Positions 8,671-16,771 of a DNA stretch of 64,000 nt are shown here, one piece after another. The stretch is from Arsukibacterium ikkense (GTDB lineage: Bacteria > Pseudomonadota > Gammaproteobacteria > Enterobacterales > Alteromonadaceae), in contig NZ_LAHO01000005.1 in the NCBI RefSeq assembly GCF_000987775.1, positions 141,128 through 205,127 on the forward strand, written 5' to 3'. The first letter of the stretch is position 1. Each line of letters begins with the position of its first letter. The notes under the pieces were generated by a model. The model did not search any database. It was not told the origin of the DNA and saw only the letters and a list, made by a program, of their open reading frames with translations. The position numbers and the translations under genes were made by a program.

Positions 8671-8704
8671 GGGCATTAGTGCCAATTTAGCCTAATGCCC
8701 TTTT
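8671..8704 (+). terminator. Rho-independent terminator of lysC
   Basis: A 9-bp stem pairs 8671-8679 (GGGCATTAG) with 8692-8700 (CTAATGCCC), followed by TTTT. It lies 12 bp after the lysC stop and before the convergent DUF885 gene, which it may also serve. Confidence 0.8.
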
Positions 8705-8708
8705 GCAA

Positions 8709-10559
8709 CTAATCTGCTTGGCGCTGATCAGCTGCTATCCAGCTATCAATGCGTTGCTGCAACAAATGTAGCGGTAACGCGGCGCCACCCAGCACAATGT
8801 CATGAAACTTAACGATATCAAATTCGTCTTTAAAATGCGCCTGAGCTTGTGAGCGCATGCTCAGTATTTCATTCATGCCAATTTTAAAGGCAGTAGCCTG
8901 CCCTGGAAACATCAGATAGCGCTGCACTTCCGCAATAATGGCATTGTCATTAATCGGGGTGTACTGACGGAAGTAGTCGACTGCTTGTTGCTCTGTCCAC
9001 TGCTTTTCATGTAAGCCGGTATCGACCACAAGACGCACGGCACGCCATATCTCTGTCATCAAACGGCCAAATTCATTGTAGGGATCCTGGTAGGCGCCCA
9101 TTTCTTTAGCCAGAAATTCAGCATAGAGTGCCCAGCCTTCGGTGTATACCGTAGAGCGGGCTGACCGTCTGAAAGTGGGTAAGTGCAGCAGCTGCTGGGC
9201 TATCGATATTTGCAGGTGATGACCAGGCAGCCCCTCGTGATAGGCAATAGCTTCCATTTCAGGTTTGGGCATCGCAGCCATATCAGCCAGGTGGGCATAA
9301 TAAACACCAGGTGTTGAGCCATCAGGGCTGCCGGCCATATAGTGCTGCGCGGCACCGGCTTGCTCACGGTAGGCTTCAACCCGCCTTACCTCTAATGGAG
9401 CGCTGGGCAGTAAACCAAAATAGTCAGGTAGCTTTTGTTCAATTTTTGCCAGATAAGATCTGGAATCAGCCAGATAGGCTTGTCTGCCTTCGTCGGTATC
9501 CGGGTAAAAAAACCGGGGATCCTGGCGAATAAAATTGAAAAAATCAGCTAAAGAGCCGGTAAATTTCAGCTGTTGTTTCAGCTGGTCCATTTCGGCCGTT
9601 AAACGTTTTACTTCCGTTAAACCCAGCTGATGGATCGCCTCTGCTGTCATCTTGGTGCTGGTATGAAAGGCTAACTGGTAGGCATAGTAGTCTTTGCCAT
9701 TCGGCCGTTGCCATATCCCGCTGTTAATTGGTGGAGCCAGAGCAATACTGGCGTTACTCCAGTTAATCAGTTGCTGATAGGCCGGTGCAACCTGCTGTAA
9801 AAGCGCCTTTTGCGCGGCTTTTTTTAATGCATCGGCTTGAACGTCGTTAATCAGGGCCTGCTGCTGCAAACCGGTGATCTTGCTCAGCGTGTCCTGCCAT
9901 AATGGTGCCGCATCACCGTCATTAAAAGGCTGGCCAGTGAGCAATCTTTTACTTTGTTCGGCAATAGCTTGCAGTGCAAAGGCTGGATAAATTACCCCAT
10001 GTTCGACATTTGCCGCAGCCCGCTCGGTCAACTGGCTAATCGCTCTGCCAAGATGATTAAGCCGGCTGATGTAATCCCACATATCCTGCTCAGTTTCAAC
10101 CCGATGGCTGTTGATCAGAAACTGCGGTAAAGAGGCATGCAGCGAAAACATTTGGTTGAAAATATAGTCAGCATGCCTGAATTTATGGCCTTGCTCTGCC
10201 ATTTGCTGCTGATACAGCCATAAATCATAAGAGGTTCGGGTTTCGGTATCGAGTAATTCTGGATTAAACTCCGCGATCATCTGGGCGGTCACTGTGTCGA
10301 GCCACATTTGCCGCTGGATCAGCGCCTGTTCACTGAAGTCGTCCAGCTTGTCGTAATCTTGTTTGCTGCCGGCGCGGCTAAGCTGCATCGGGCTTTGCTG
10401 TTGTTGTTGGCGGAATGTATCTTCAAACCATTGGTTCAGTCTGGCACTTTCACGTTGCACGGTCTGGACGTTTTGGCGTATCGCAGTATCTGCAGTGCAG
10501 GCGGGAAAAGTTACAAAAGCACTGCTACAGACTAAAAAGCCGAGTATGTAGGTTTTCAT
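8709..10559 (-). CDS. DUF885 family zinc-peptidase-like secreted protein
   Basis: 616-aa protein with an N-terminal signal sequence (MKTYILGFLVCSSAFVTFPA). A mature Cys follows, but the site does not match a good lipobox. The DUF885 domain fills most of the length and carries the family metal motif at H441-E442 (YHEGLPGHHLQ), with downstream TEGWALYAEF. DUF885 members are thought to be metallocarboxypeptidase-like enzymes; the substrate here is unknown. It is a single gene convergent with lysC. The following symporter gene is on the same strand but 113 bp upstream. Confidence 0.88.
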   Translation of the reverse strand: MKTYILGFLVCSSAFVTFPACTADTAIRQNVQTVQRESARLNQWFEDTFRQQQQQSPMQLSRAGSKQDYDKLDDFSEQALIQRQMWLDTVTAQMIAEFNPELLDTETRTSYDLWLYQQQMAEQGHKFRHADYIFNQMFSLHASLPQFLINSHRVETEQDMWDYISRLNHLGRAISQLTERAAANVEHGVIYPAFALQAIAEQSKRLLTGQPFNDGDAAPLWQDTLSKITGLQQQALINDVQADALKKAAQKALLQQVAPAYQQLINWSNASIALAPPINSGIWQRPNGKDYYAYQLAFHTSTKMTAEAIHQLGLTEVKRLTAEMDQLKQQLKFTGSLADFFNFIRQDPRFFYPDTDEGRQAYLADSRSYLAKIEQKLPDYFGLLPSAPLEVRRVEAYREQAGAAQHYMAGSPDGSTPGVYYAHLADMAAMPKPEMEAIAYHEGLPGHHLQISIAQQLLHLPTFRRSARSTVYTEGWALYAEFLAKEMGAYQDPYNEFGRLMTEIWRAVRLVVDTGLHEKQWTEQQAVDYFRQYTPINDNAIIAEVQRYLMFPGQATAFKIGMNEILSMRSQAQAHFKDEFDIVKFHDIVLGGAALPLHLLQQRIDSWIAADQRQAD

Positions 10560-10672
10560 TATCGTTATTCCTTCATTTTTGTCTGATTAACGCTTGTACG
10601 TAATATGCTGTTCGGTTGCAATGGCGTTTAGACAAAATGAAGGCTTTTTCCGATGTAACTGAAAACGTTATT

Positions 10673-11896
10673 TTAATTAGCCAGAACGGGGTTGTCGCTT
10701 ACCAGCCCCTCCGACCGACCAACGATTAACGCTACCATGGTATCGCCGGTTACATTGGTGGCGGTGCGCATCATATCGATAATGCGGTCAACCGCAGCAA
10801 TAAAAGCGATACCTTCCAGCGGTAAGCCCACCACGCTTAAAGTGACAGTTAACATCACCATTGCAGTGCCTGGCACGCCGGCAGTGCCCAGTGATGCCAG
10901 GGTAGCCGTGCCAGCAATAAGCACATAATCCAGCGCATCCAGCGGAATACCATAAATATGGGCAATAAAAATAGCGGCGATGGCCGGAAAAATGCCGCCG
11001 CAGCCGTCCATATTAATAGTGGCACCGAGCGGCAGCACAAAGCTGGCATAGCTGGGGGACACTTTTAAATCTTCGGTAACCACTTTATGGGTAACGGGTA
11101 GGGTGCCATAGCTACTGGCGCTGCTGTAGGCAACCAGTTGTGCGGGTAACACGGCTTTGAAAAACTGCCGCATACCCATGCCGCCAAACAGTTTAACCAG
11201 GCCGCCGTACACCACAATGATATGAATAAAGCAGGCAATATAAATAGCAATGATAAATTGGCTAAGTGGCAGCAGGGTGGCTAAACCAAAACTGCCAACC
11301 GCCCAGGCCATTAAACCAAATACGCCAAAGGGGGTGAGTTGCATTACCATGCGGGTGATCTGATACATAATTTCGGCACCGGCATGCACCACTTTTTTCA
11401 TCGGCTCGGCTTTTTCGCCCACCACGTTAATGGCAATACCCACCAGGCTGGCAAACACAATAATCTGCAGCACATTGCCATTTACCAGCGCCGCGACCGG
11501 GTTGGTGGGGATTAAACCGGTAATCACATCAGCAACCGGTGGAATAGTGCGCTCGCGCACTTCGCCGGCGGTTAGTTGCAGCGCATCGCCCCAGTTCATT
11601 AAGCTACCAACGGTTAAGCCGATTAAGCTGGCGATAAGCGCGGTGAATAAAAACAGCCCTATGGTTTTGCCAGCCAGCCGGCCCATTTTCTGGTTGTCGG
11701 CCAGTGAGGTGATACTGGTAATAAGGGCGAAAAAAACCAGTGGCACCACTAGCATGCGGATGGCATTAATAAACAAAGTACCCAGAGGCTTAAACACGGT
11801 AGCAGTTTCGCCCAGCGTGACGCCAGCCAGTACCCCAAGAATTAATGCACCCAACACCCGTTGCCAAAAAGGAATCGCAAACCAGAAAGCAAACAT
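10673..11896 (-). CDS. Dicarboxylate/amino acid:cation symporter (SDF family)
   Basis: 407-aa integral membrane protein of the DAACS family (GltP/DctA/GltT-like), importing glutamate/aspartate or C4-dicarboxylates with Na+ or H+. Recognisable parts are the serine-rich re-entrant loop (YSSASSYGTLPVTHKVV), the hairpin with GATINMDGCGG, and the C-terminal AAVDRIIDMMRTATNVTGD substrate/cation-binding helix. The Asp-Arg-rich end suggests an acidic substrate, but which one is undecided. It starts at ATG 11896, downstream of the queC terminator. Confidence 0.9.
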   Translation of the reverse strand: MFAFWFAIPFWQRVLGALILGVLAGVTLGETATVFKPLGTLFINAIRMLVVPLVFFALITSITSLADNQKMGRLAGKTIGLFLFTALIASLIGLTVGSLMNWGDALQLTAGEVRERTIPPVADVITGLIPTNPVAALVNGNVLQIIVFASLVGIAINVVGEKAEPMKKVVHAGAEIMYQITRMVMQLTPFGVFGLMAWAVGSFGLATLLPLSQFIIAIYIACFIHIIVVYGGLVKLFGGMGMRQFFKAVLPAQLVAYSSASSYGTLPVTHKVVTEDLKVSPSYASFVLPLGATINMDGCGGIFPAIAAIFIAHIYGIPLDALDYVLIAGTATLASLGTAGVPGTAMVMLTVTLSVVGLPLEGIAFIAAVDRIIDMMRTATNVTGDTMVALIVGRSEGLVSDNPVLAN

Positions 11897-11939
11897 AAGC
11901 CACCGCTATATCAAAAAGTTACACTATTATAGAGACTAC

Positions 11940-11963
11940 AAAAGCGGCCACAAGGCCGCTTTT
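11940..11963 (-). terminator. Rho-independent terminator of queC
   Basis: 10-bp perfect stem AAAAGCGGCC (11940-11949) / GGCCGCTTTT (11954-11963) with a 4-nt loop. The T-rich arm serves the minus strand just after queC. A TTTTT run on the plus side makes it potentially bidirectional. Confidence 0.8.
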
Positions 11964-12004
11964 TCTATATGTTATAACTACAGGTTCTGGATCTAAGCTG
12001 ACTG

Positions 12005-12661
12005 TTATTCGTAGGGAAGCGGATCGGCAGTGTTATTCAGATTAAACGCTTCTAAGCGCTCCTGGCAGGAGCCACATTTGCCGCAGGCTTTGTCGCGGCC
12101 GTTGTAGCAGGTCCAGGTTTTGCTGTAATCGAGCCCCATGGCCAGGCCGTCAGCTAAAATTTCAATTTTGGTTTGATACAAATAAGGGCTGACAATATCA
12201 ACCGGCTGATAGTTGGCTATCTGGCAGACATCATTCATTTTCTGCACGAATTCAGGCCGGCAATCCGGATAGATAAAGTGATCGCCAGAGTGTGCGCCGT
12301 AATACACTGCCCGGGCGCCAATAGAATCGGCATAACCTACCGCCAGCGATAATAAAATCATATTGCGATTGGGTACTATGGTCGATTTCATATTGTCGGC
12401 TGCGTAGTGGCCTTCGGGTACGTCGATGTCACTGGTGAGTGACGAGCCACTTATCAGCTGGTTTATTGCCGAAATATCGACGATTTTATGCTTGATATTC
12501 AGCTCTTTACACACATTTGCTGCACATATCAGTTCTTTAACATGACGCTGACCATAATTAAAAGATAAGGCATAAACGTCGTGGCCGGCAGCTACTGCTT
12601 TATGTAGCACGGTAAATGAATCCATACCGCCAGAATAAATAACCACAACTTTTTGGCTCAT
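12005..12661 (-). CDS. queC: 7-cyano-7-deazaguanine synthase
   Basis: 218-aa PP-loop ATPase that converts 7-carboxy-7-deazaguanine to preQ0 in queuosine synthesis. The PP-loop motif is S10-GGMD-S15. The C-terminal zinc site is [14 protein letters not shown]. Length matches the family (about 220-231 aa). It is divergent from queE, whose product is its substrate, with a 96-bp intergenic region holding both promoters. Very confident. Confidence 0.96.
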   Translation of the reverse strand: MSQKVVVIYSGGMDSFTVLHKAVAAGHDVYALSFNYGQRHVKELICAANVCKELNIKHKIVDISAINQLISGSSLTSDIDVPEGHYAADNMKSTIVPNRNMILLSLAVGYADSIGARAVYYGAHSGDHFIYPDCRPEFVQKMNDVCQIANYQPVDIVSPYLYQTKIEILADGLAMGLDYSKTWTCYNGRDKACGKCGSCQERLEAFNLNNTADPLPYE

Positions 12662-12682
12662 CTTTGTCTCTCTCTGTATAAT
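12653..12682 (+). promoter_or_regulatory. Candidate sigma-70 promoter of queE
   Basis: A perfect TATAAT (12677-12682) is preceded at 18 bp by TTGGCT (12653-12658), which falls inside the start of divergent queC. It is 75 bp upstream of queE. Judged by eye only. Confidence 0.4.
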
Positions 12683-12757
12683 AGCGGATAAATAGGTCGC
12701 GCATTGTACTTGAACATCGCGGTCAGATCACCTGCTTGTACTTAAGGAACCCGCGGC

Positions 12758-13426
12758 TTGCTGTATAAGGTTAACGAAATTTTTGAAACTATTCAGGGTG
12801 AAGGCAGCTTTACTGGTGTACCTGCCATTTTTATCCGGCTGCAAGGCTGCCCGGTAGGTTGTAGCTGGTGTGATACCAAACATACCTGGGCAGTAAACCC
12901 GGATTTACAGGTGAAACTTGATTCGGTCATGGCGAAGTCTGCCGAGACTGAGCAGTGGGCAGCGATAACTGCCGAACAACTACTGGCGCTATTTCAGGAA
13001 AAGGGCTATCAGGCACGGCATGTGGTGATTACCGGCGGCGAGCCCTGTATGTACGATTTAAACCCCTTGTGCAATACGCTGCATGCTGCAGGTTATCAAA
13101 CGCAGATTGAAACCAGCGGGACTTTTGCCGTACAGGTTCCGGCCAAAAGCTGGGTGACAGTGTCACCCAAAGTCAATATGAAAGGTGGCTACAAAGTATT
13201 ACAGAGTGCGCTGGACCGGGCTGACGAAATAAAACACCCGGTCGCCATGGACAAGCATATTGAGCAATTGTTGCAATTACTGCAACAAACCGATATAAGC
13301 AATAAGCTGATTTATTTACAACCGATAAGCCAGCAAGCTAAAGCAACGGCGCTGGCTATTAGCTACTGTAAAAAATATAACTGGCGGTTAAGTGTACAAG
13401 TGCATAAATATATAGGAATTGCGTGA
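12758..13426 (+). CDS. queE: 7-carboxy-7-deazaguanine synthase (radical SAM)
   Basis: 222-aa radical SAM enzyme that forms 7-carboxy-7-deazaguanine from 6-carboxytetrahydropterin. The cluster motif has the QueE form C31-x3-C35-x2-C38 (GCPVGCSWC). FETIQGEG near the N terminus and the ITGGEP motif (SAM binding) are also present. It starts with TTG at 12758, supported by AAGGA at 12744-12748. It is divergent from queC, and its stop overlaps the start of a small NTF2-like gene. Confidence 0.95.
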   Translation: MLYKVNEIFETIQGEGSFTGVPAIFIRLQGCPVGCSWCDTKHTWAVNPDLQVKLDSVMAKSAETEQWAAITAEQLLALFQEKGYQARHVVITGGEPCMYDLNPLCNTLHAAGYQTQIETSGTFAVQVPAKSWVTVSPKVNMKGGYKVLQSALDRADEIKHPVAMDKHIEQLLQLLQQTDISNKLIYLQPISQQAKATALAISYCKKYNWRLSVQVHKYIGIA

Positions 13427-13848
13427 TGCCGCCGACGATTGAAGCTTTTTTTCAGCAATATGCCGATGCTTACTGCCAATATCAAACCGACCAATTGCTG
13501 CAGATGTTTTCATTGCCGTGTATGTTGCTGACCGACAGCAGCAAGCATGTGATATTAGAGCAGCAAATGGGGCGAAGTTTGCTTGAACGCTTGTTTAAGG
13601 CTTATCAGCAACTGCAAATGGATCATTTGCGGCATGAAATCACCAGTATGGTTAAACTGTCTGACTCGCTGTATTTTGTCAGTGTACAAGGGCGGTTTTA
13701 TCTGGCCGATAACCGCCTGTTATTGCAATGCCATACTTCTTACACGCTGCAAAAACAGAGCGATGGCTGGAAGATTGTGGCAGTGGTGATGGATGATGAG
13801 GAGCAGGAATTGCAGCGGCTAGGTATTATGCTCGAGCCAGTTTTGTAA
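13426..13848 (+). CDS. SnoaL/NTF2-like protein of unknown function
   Basis: 140-aa protein with the look of a small NTF2-like (cystatin-cone) fold: an N-terminal helix pair (IEAFFQQYADAYCQYQTDQL), a central strand LYFVSVQGRF, and a final TLQKQSDGWKIVAVVMDD strand. Such proteins bind small ligands or act as hydrolase-like domains; no catalytic residues can be assigned. The ATG at 13426 overlaps the queE stop (TGATG), so it is translationally coupled to queE. A GTG one codon upstream is an alternative start. The last 30 bp overlap the convergent Lon-N gene. Confidence 0.75.
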   Translation: MPPTIEAFFQQYADAYCQYQTDQLLQMFSLPCMLLTDSSKHVILEQQMGRSLLERLFKAYQQLQMDHLRHEITSMVKLSDSLYFVSVQGRFYLADNRLLLQCHTSYTLQKQSDGWKIVAVVMDDEEQELQRLGIMLEPVL

Positions 13849-14400
13849 TGCTTCCAGGCAGGTTAAGGGGTCGTGCTCAGCGGACAATTTCTGTTTTAAA
13901 CCAGGCTGCATCGGCATTAATTCAAGCCAACGTGACGCCAGCCAACTGGCATTGTCTAATTGGGGCTGTGGATAAAGCTGTTGTAGTTGCGGGTATTCTG
14001 CCAACAGATGCGACAGTGATGTTGCCAAGTCGGAATAGCGTGGCCCCAGCGGAATTTCTGGCCAGCTGTCAAGCTCAGTAACCTGAGCAATATTCAGACT
14101 ATCCTCTTCCTGCCAACGCTGATTAATCTGTACCCGGCCAATACCTTTGACGGTTATTCCTAATAAACCATCGGCTAATTGCTCAAAGTCTGCTATTTCT
14201 ACTTCGGTAGCCAACGGCAAAATACGATCTTTGTGCTGCTGGGTAACAAAAGGATTTAACAGCGCCATAGCAAAGCCTCGCTTGCCAAGGCCCGCTTCTT
14301 TAACCAGCCGGATGTAACGCTTTTCAAATAGCCGTAAGCGCATTTTGCCGCCAGGTAAAATAAAACTGCTTAATGGAAATAGTGCCAGTTGTTTACTCAT
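13819..14400 (-). CDS. LON peptidase substrate-binding domain protein
   Basis: 193-aa protein consisting only of a Lon N-terminal (LAN) domain, beginning LFPLSSFILPGGKMRLRLFE and with FAMALLNPF. It lacks the AAA and protease parts of Lon, as usual for this stand-alone family; it may bind unfolded protein, but the function is not established. Its 3' end overlaps the convergent NTF2-like gene by 30 bp. Confidence 0.85.
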   Translation of the reverse strand: MSKQLALFPLSSFILPGGKMRLRLFEKRYIRLVKEAGLGKRGFAMALLNPFVTQQHKDRILPLATEVEIADFEQLADGLLGITVKGIGRVQINQRWQEEDSLNIAQVTELDSWPEIPLGPRYSDLATSLSHLLAEYPQLQQLYPQPQLDNASWLASRWLELMPMQPGLKQKLSAEHDPLTCLEALQNWLEHNT

Positions 14401-14583
14401 ACTACCGATTATTAACTTTTGGTTGCTGCAGATGCTGTTAATACGGCTGCTCAGCTCTAACAGATCGGCTGCTGTTGCTTATTTCCTTTAAAGCCAGACT
14501 GGCTATTTTAGTAAAGCCTGATAGATTTATAAAGTAAGCGATGCTGCTGCGCGCTGTAACTACCGGTAATAAATGAGGTAAAT

Positions 14584-15345
14584 ATGCAGTCGTTCCTTCG
14601 TTATCTCGTCACTCTGCCGTTGCTGCTTGCCACCAGCCATTTGGTGATGGCTTCGGCTCAGCCAACACAGTTACGTGCGGCGGTCAGTGACTCGAATACT
14701 CCGCCTTATGCTATTTTTGATGCTTCTGGCAAGCTAAGCAGCGGCTTAAGTAAAGATATTCTTGATGAGTTGGCGGTGCTGAGCAAACTGGAGATCCTTT
14801 ATCTGGATTTACCCAGAGCGCGGATTGAAGGCTGGCTGGAAACAGGTCAGGTCGACATTGCCTGTTTTTTAAACCCGGACTGGGTTGCCCAGCCGGGGTT
14901 GTATGAATGGAGCCCGCCGCTATTTGCCACCCAGCAACTGTTTATCCGCAGGGCTGACAGTCCAGCCATTACGGCACTGCCTGATTTGGCCGGCAAACGG
15001 GTAGGGACTACCCGGGGCTTTACTTACCCTGAACTGGAGCAGGTATTTGCCCTTGGTGATGTGATCCGCGATGATGCGCATACCTTACAGAGTAATTTGC
15101 AACGGCTGGAGCAGGGCCGGCTTGATGTGGTAATGAGTGTCGATTTGTCCTATTACTTTTTTATGAGCCAGGGCGGACTGGGACACTTTGGGGCAGACCC
15201 TATCTGGTCGGAACCGCCATCAGTATACTGTGCAATAAGCCGCTACAATCCCCAGCTTGCAGCGCAGTTGCGCACCGGACTGGAGCAATTAGTCAGTAGC
15301 CAGTTTATTAACCTGCAGTTACGCCGTTATAAAGGCCATCATTAA
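14584..15345 (+). CDS. Periplasmic solute-binding protein (SBP_bac_3 type)
   Basis: 253-aa protein with a signal peptide (cleavage near MASA-QP). A type-3 extracellular binding fold follows (RAAVSDSNTPPYAIFDASGK, LAGKRVGTTRGFTYPEL, LQRLEQGRLDVVMS). No ABC permease or ATPase genes are adjacent, so it is an orphan. It may bind an amino acid-like ligand for sensing or with distant transport partners. It has its own ribosome site (GAGGTAAAT) and no obvious partner gene. Confidence 0.85.
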   Translation: MQSFLRYLVTLPLLLATSHLVMASAQPTQLRAAVSDSNTPPYAIFDASGKLSSGLSKDILDELAVLSKLEILYLDLPRARIEGWLETGQVDIACFLNPDWVAQPGLYEWSPPLFATQQLFIRRADSPAITALPDLAGKRVGTTRGFTYPELEQVFALGDVIRDDAHTLQSNLQRLEQGRLDVVMSVDLSYYFFMSQGGLGHFGADPIWSEPPSVYCAISRYNPQLAAQLRTGLEQLVSSQFINLQLRRYKGHH

Positions 15346-15361
15346 ACCAAACCCTTGGCAG

Positions 15362-15802
15362 CTATTGCCTGGGGTCATCTTTTAGCCTGGGGATTTTCAA
15401 ACCGAGTTCCATGCCGCGATAACGGGCATAGTAAGTGCAACCAACAAACATAATAGTGGCCAGCACCAGCTCAATCAGTGCCAGCATTTGATACCAACCG
15501 GCGCTTACCCATAAGTTGGTTAAGCTATGCAGGAAATAGATCATCACAATAAAGTTGGCCCAGGCAAAGGTGTAGGCTTTACCTTTGATAATGCCATACA
15601 TTGGCAACCAAAGTGGTAACCAAAGCAAAGCGGTACTGATTAATCTGTTGCCTGTTAGCTCACTGGTCTCACCATAGCTGGCTGGCGCCAGCCACAGTAA
15701 CCAGACTGGAATGAGCAGCCACAAGCCCCAATAGCCCAGGCGAGCCAGGATTAAATAAGTTTTAGTGCGTGGCGCCATCACCACTTCAGTTTGTTGATTC
15801 AT
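15362..15802 (-). CDS. DUF2069 family membrane protein
   Basis: 146-aa inner-membrane protein with about four hydrophobic helices (GLWLLIPVWLLWLAP; ALLWLPLWLPMYGIIKGKAY; FAWANFIVMIYFLHSL; ALIELVLATIMFVGCTY). The KGKAYTFAWANFI stretch and gene order after wrbA mark it as DUF2069. Function unknown. The start overlaps the wrbA stop by one base (TAATG), so it is the last gene of the bepA-arsC-wrbA-DUF2069 operon. Confidence 0.85.
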   Translation of the reverse strand: MNQQTEVVMAPRTKTYLILARLGYWGLWLLIPVWLLWLAPASYGETSELTGNRLISTALLWLPLWLPMYGIIKGKAYTFAWANFIVMIYFLHSLTNLWVSAGWYQMLALIELVLATIMFVGCTYYARYRGMELGLKIPRLKDDPRQ

Positions 15803-16386
15803 TATTTATCGAAACCTGCAGATTTTAATGCCATGCTCAATTGAGCAAGCCGCTTGCCAAAGGCCACAGCTAAACGTTGTTCATCGACGCTCAGTTTGTT
15901 GTTGCCCTGTAAACCACTGACATGGGTAGGACCATAGGGGGTGCCACCTGTTTGGGTATTATGTAATTCAGGTTCAGCATAGGGAATGCCCATTAGTACC
16001 ATACCATGGTGCAATAATGGCAGCATCATACTTAACAAATTGGCCTCGTTGCCGCCATGCATGCTACCCGAGGAGGTAAACACGCCTGCCGCCTTATTAA
16101 TAAGTTCGCCTTTTAGCCAGGCGCTGCTGGTGTTGTCCCAAAATGCTTTGGCTTCCGCCGCCATATTGCCAAAGCGGACCGGGCTGCCAAAAGCCAGACC
16201 TTGGCACTGTGTTAAATCTGCATCGCTGACCAGCGGATGCCGACATGGCTGGGCGCTGTCGAAACTGGCAATACAGCGGATCACGGCAGTGGCGCCAGCC
16301 TGAGCAATACCAATGGCTATTTTCTCAGCCAGTGCTGCCACGCTGCCGTGTTTTGAGTAGTAAAGTACCAGAACCTGAGCCGTCAT
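15802..16386 (-). CDS. wrbA: WrbA-type NAD(P)H:quinone oxidoreductase (flavodoxin)
   Basis: 194-aa flavodoxin-like protein. The FMN phosphate-binding loop is VLYYSKHGSVAALAEKIA, with further conserved AFGSPVRFGNMAAEAKAFWD, FTSSGSMHGGNE and GGTPYGPTHVSG segments typical of WrbA. It reduces quinones by two electrons and protects against redox cycling. Its ATG overlaps the arsC stop (TGATG). WrbA following ArsC and preceding DUF2069 is a common gammaproteobacterial arrangement. Confidence 0.9.
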   Translation of the reverse strand: MTAQVLVLYYSKHGSVAALAEKIAIGIAQAGATAVIRCIASFDSAQPCRHPLVSDADLTQCQGLAFGSPVRFGNMAAEAKAFWDNTSSAWLKGELINKAAGVFTSSGSMHGGNEANLLSMMLPLLHHGMVLMGIPYAEPELHNTQTGGTPYGPTHVSGLQGNNKLSVDEQRLAVAFGKRLAQLSMALKSAGFDK

Positions 16387-16733
16387 CAGAGAATGGCACT
16401 GATATTACTAAGCGGTCGGCCTATCGCTGCTTGCTCACCGTTCACGACGATGGGGCGTTCAATCAGCTTTGGATGCTCGCTCATCGTATTAATCAATTGC
16501 TGTTCAGTCAGGGCCGGATTGTCTAGTTGCAGTTCGCGATATTCGGCTTCCTTGCTACGCAATAAGTTACGGGCCGGCATATTTAACCTTACTAACAGTG
16601 CCGTTAATTCCGCCGCAGTCGGTGGCGTTTTCAGATACTCAATAACGTGAAGCGCGGTTGGGGTATGCTGTTGCAAAAAGGCTAATGCCTCGCGGCTTTT
16701 TGAACAGCGCGGATTGTGATAAATGGTGATCAT
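16386..16733 (-). CDS. arsC: Arsenate reductase (glutaredoxin), ArsC/YfgD type
   Basis: 115-aa thioredoxin-fold protein with the single catalytic Cys10 (IYHNPRCSKSR) and downstream RSKEAEYRELQLD and RPIVVNGEQAAIGRP. The family reduces arsenate using glutathione/glutaredoxin. The YfgD subgroup next to bepA is of uncertain physiological role and no ars operon genes are present, so resistance should not be assumed. It is 38 bp after bepA. Confidence 0.9.
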   Translation of the reverse strand: MITIYHNPRCSKSREALAFLQQHTPTALHVIEYLKTPPTAAELTALLVRLNMPARNLLRSKEAEYRELQLDNPALTEQQLINTMSEHPKLIERPIVVNGEQAAIGRPLSNISAIL

Positions 16734-16771
16734 ATAATTTCCGTCAACTCTCTTTTGATAAGGTAAAGCCG

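Noticed and set aside
11430..11996. 188-codon plus-strand frame
   Set aside because: Antisense to the symporter gene and runs through the queC terminator; composition is that of a shadow frame.
16386..16733. ArsC as evidence of an arsenic resistance operon
   Set aside because: No arsB, acr3 or arsR; the gene sits in the conserved bepA neighbourhood, so resistance is not implied.
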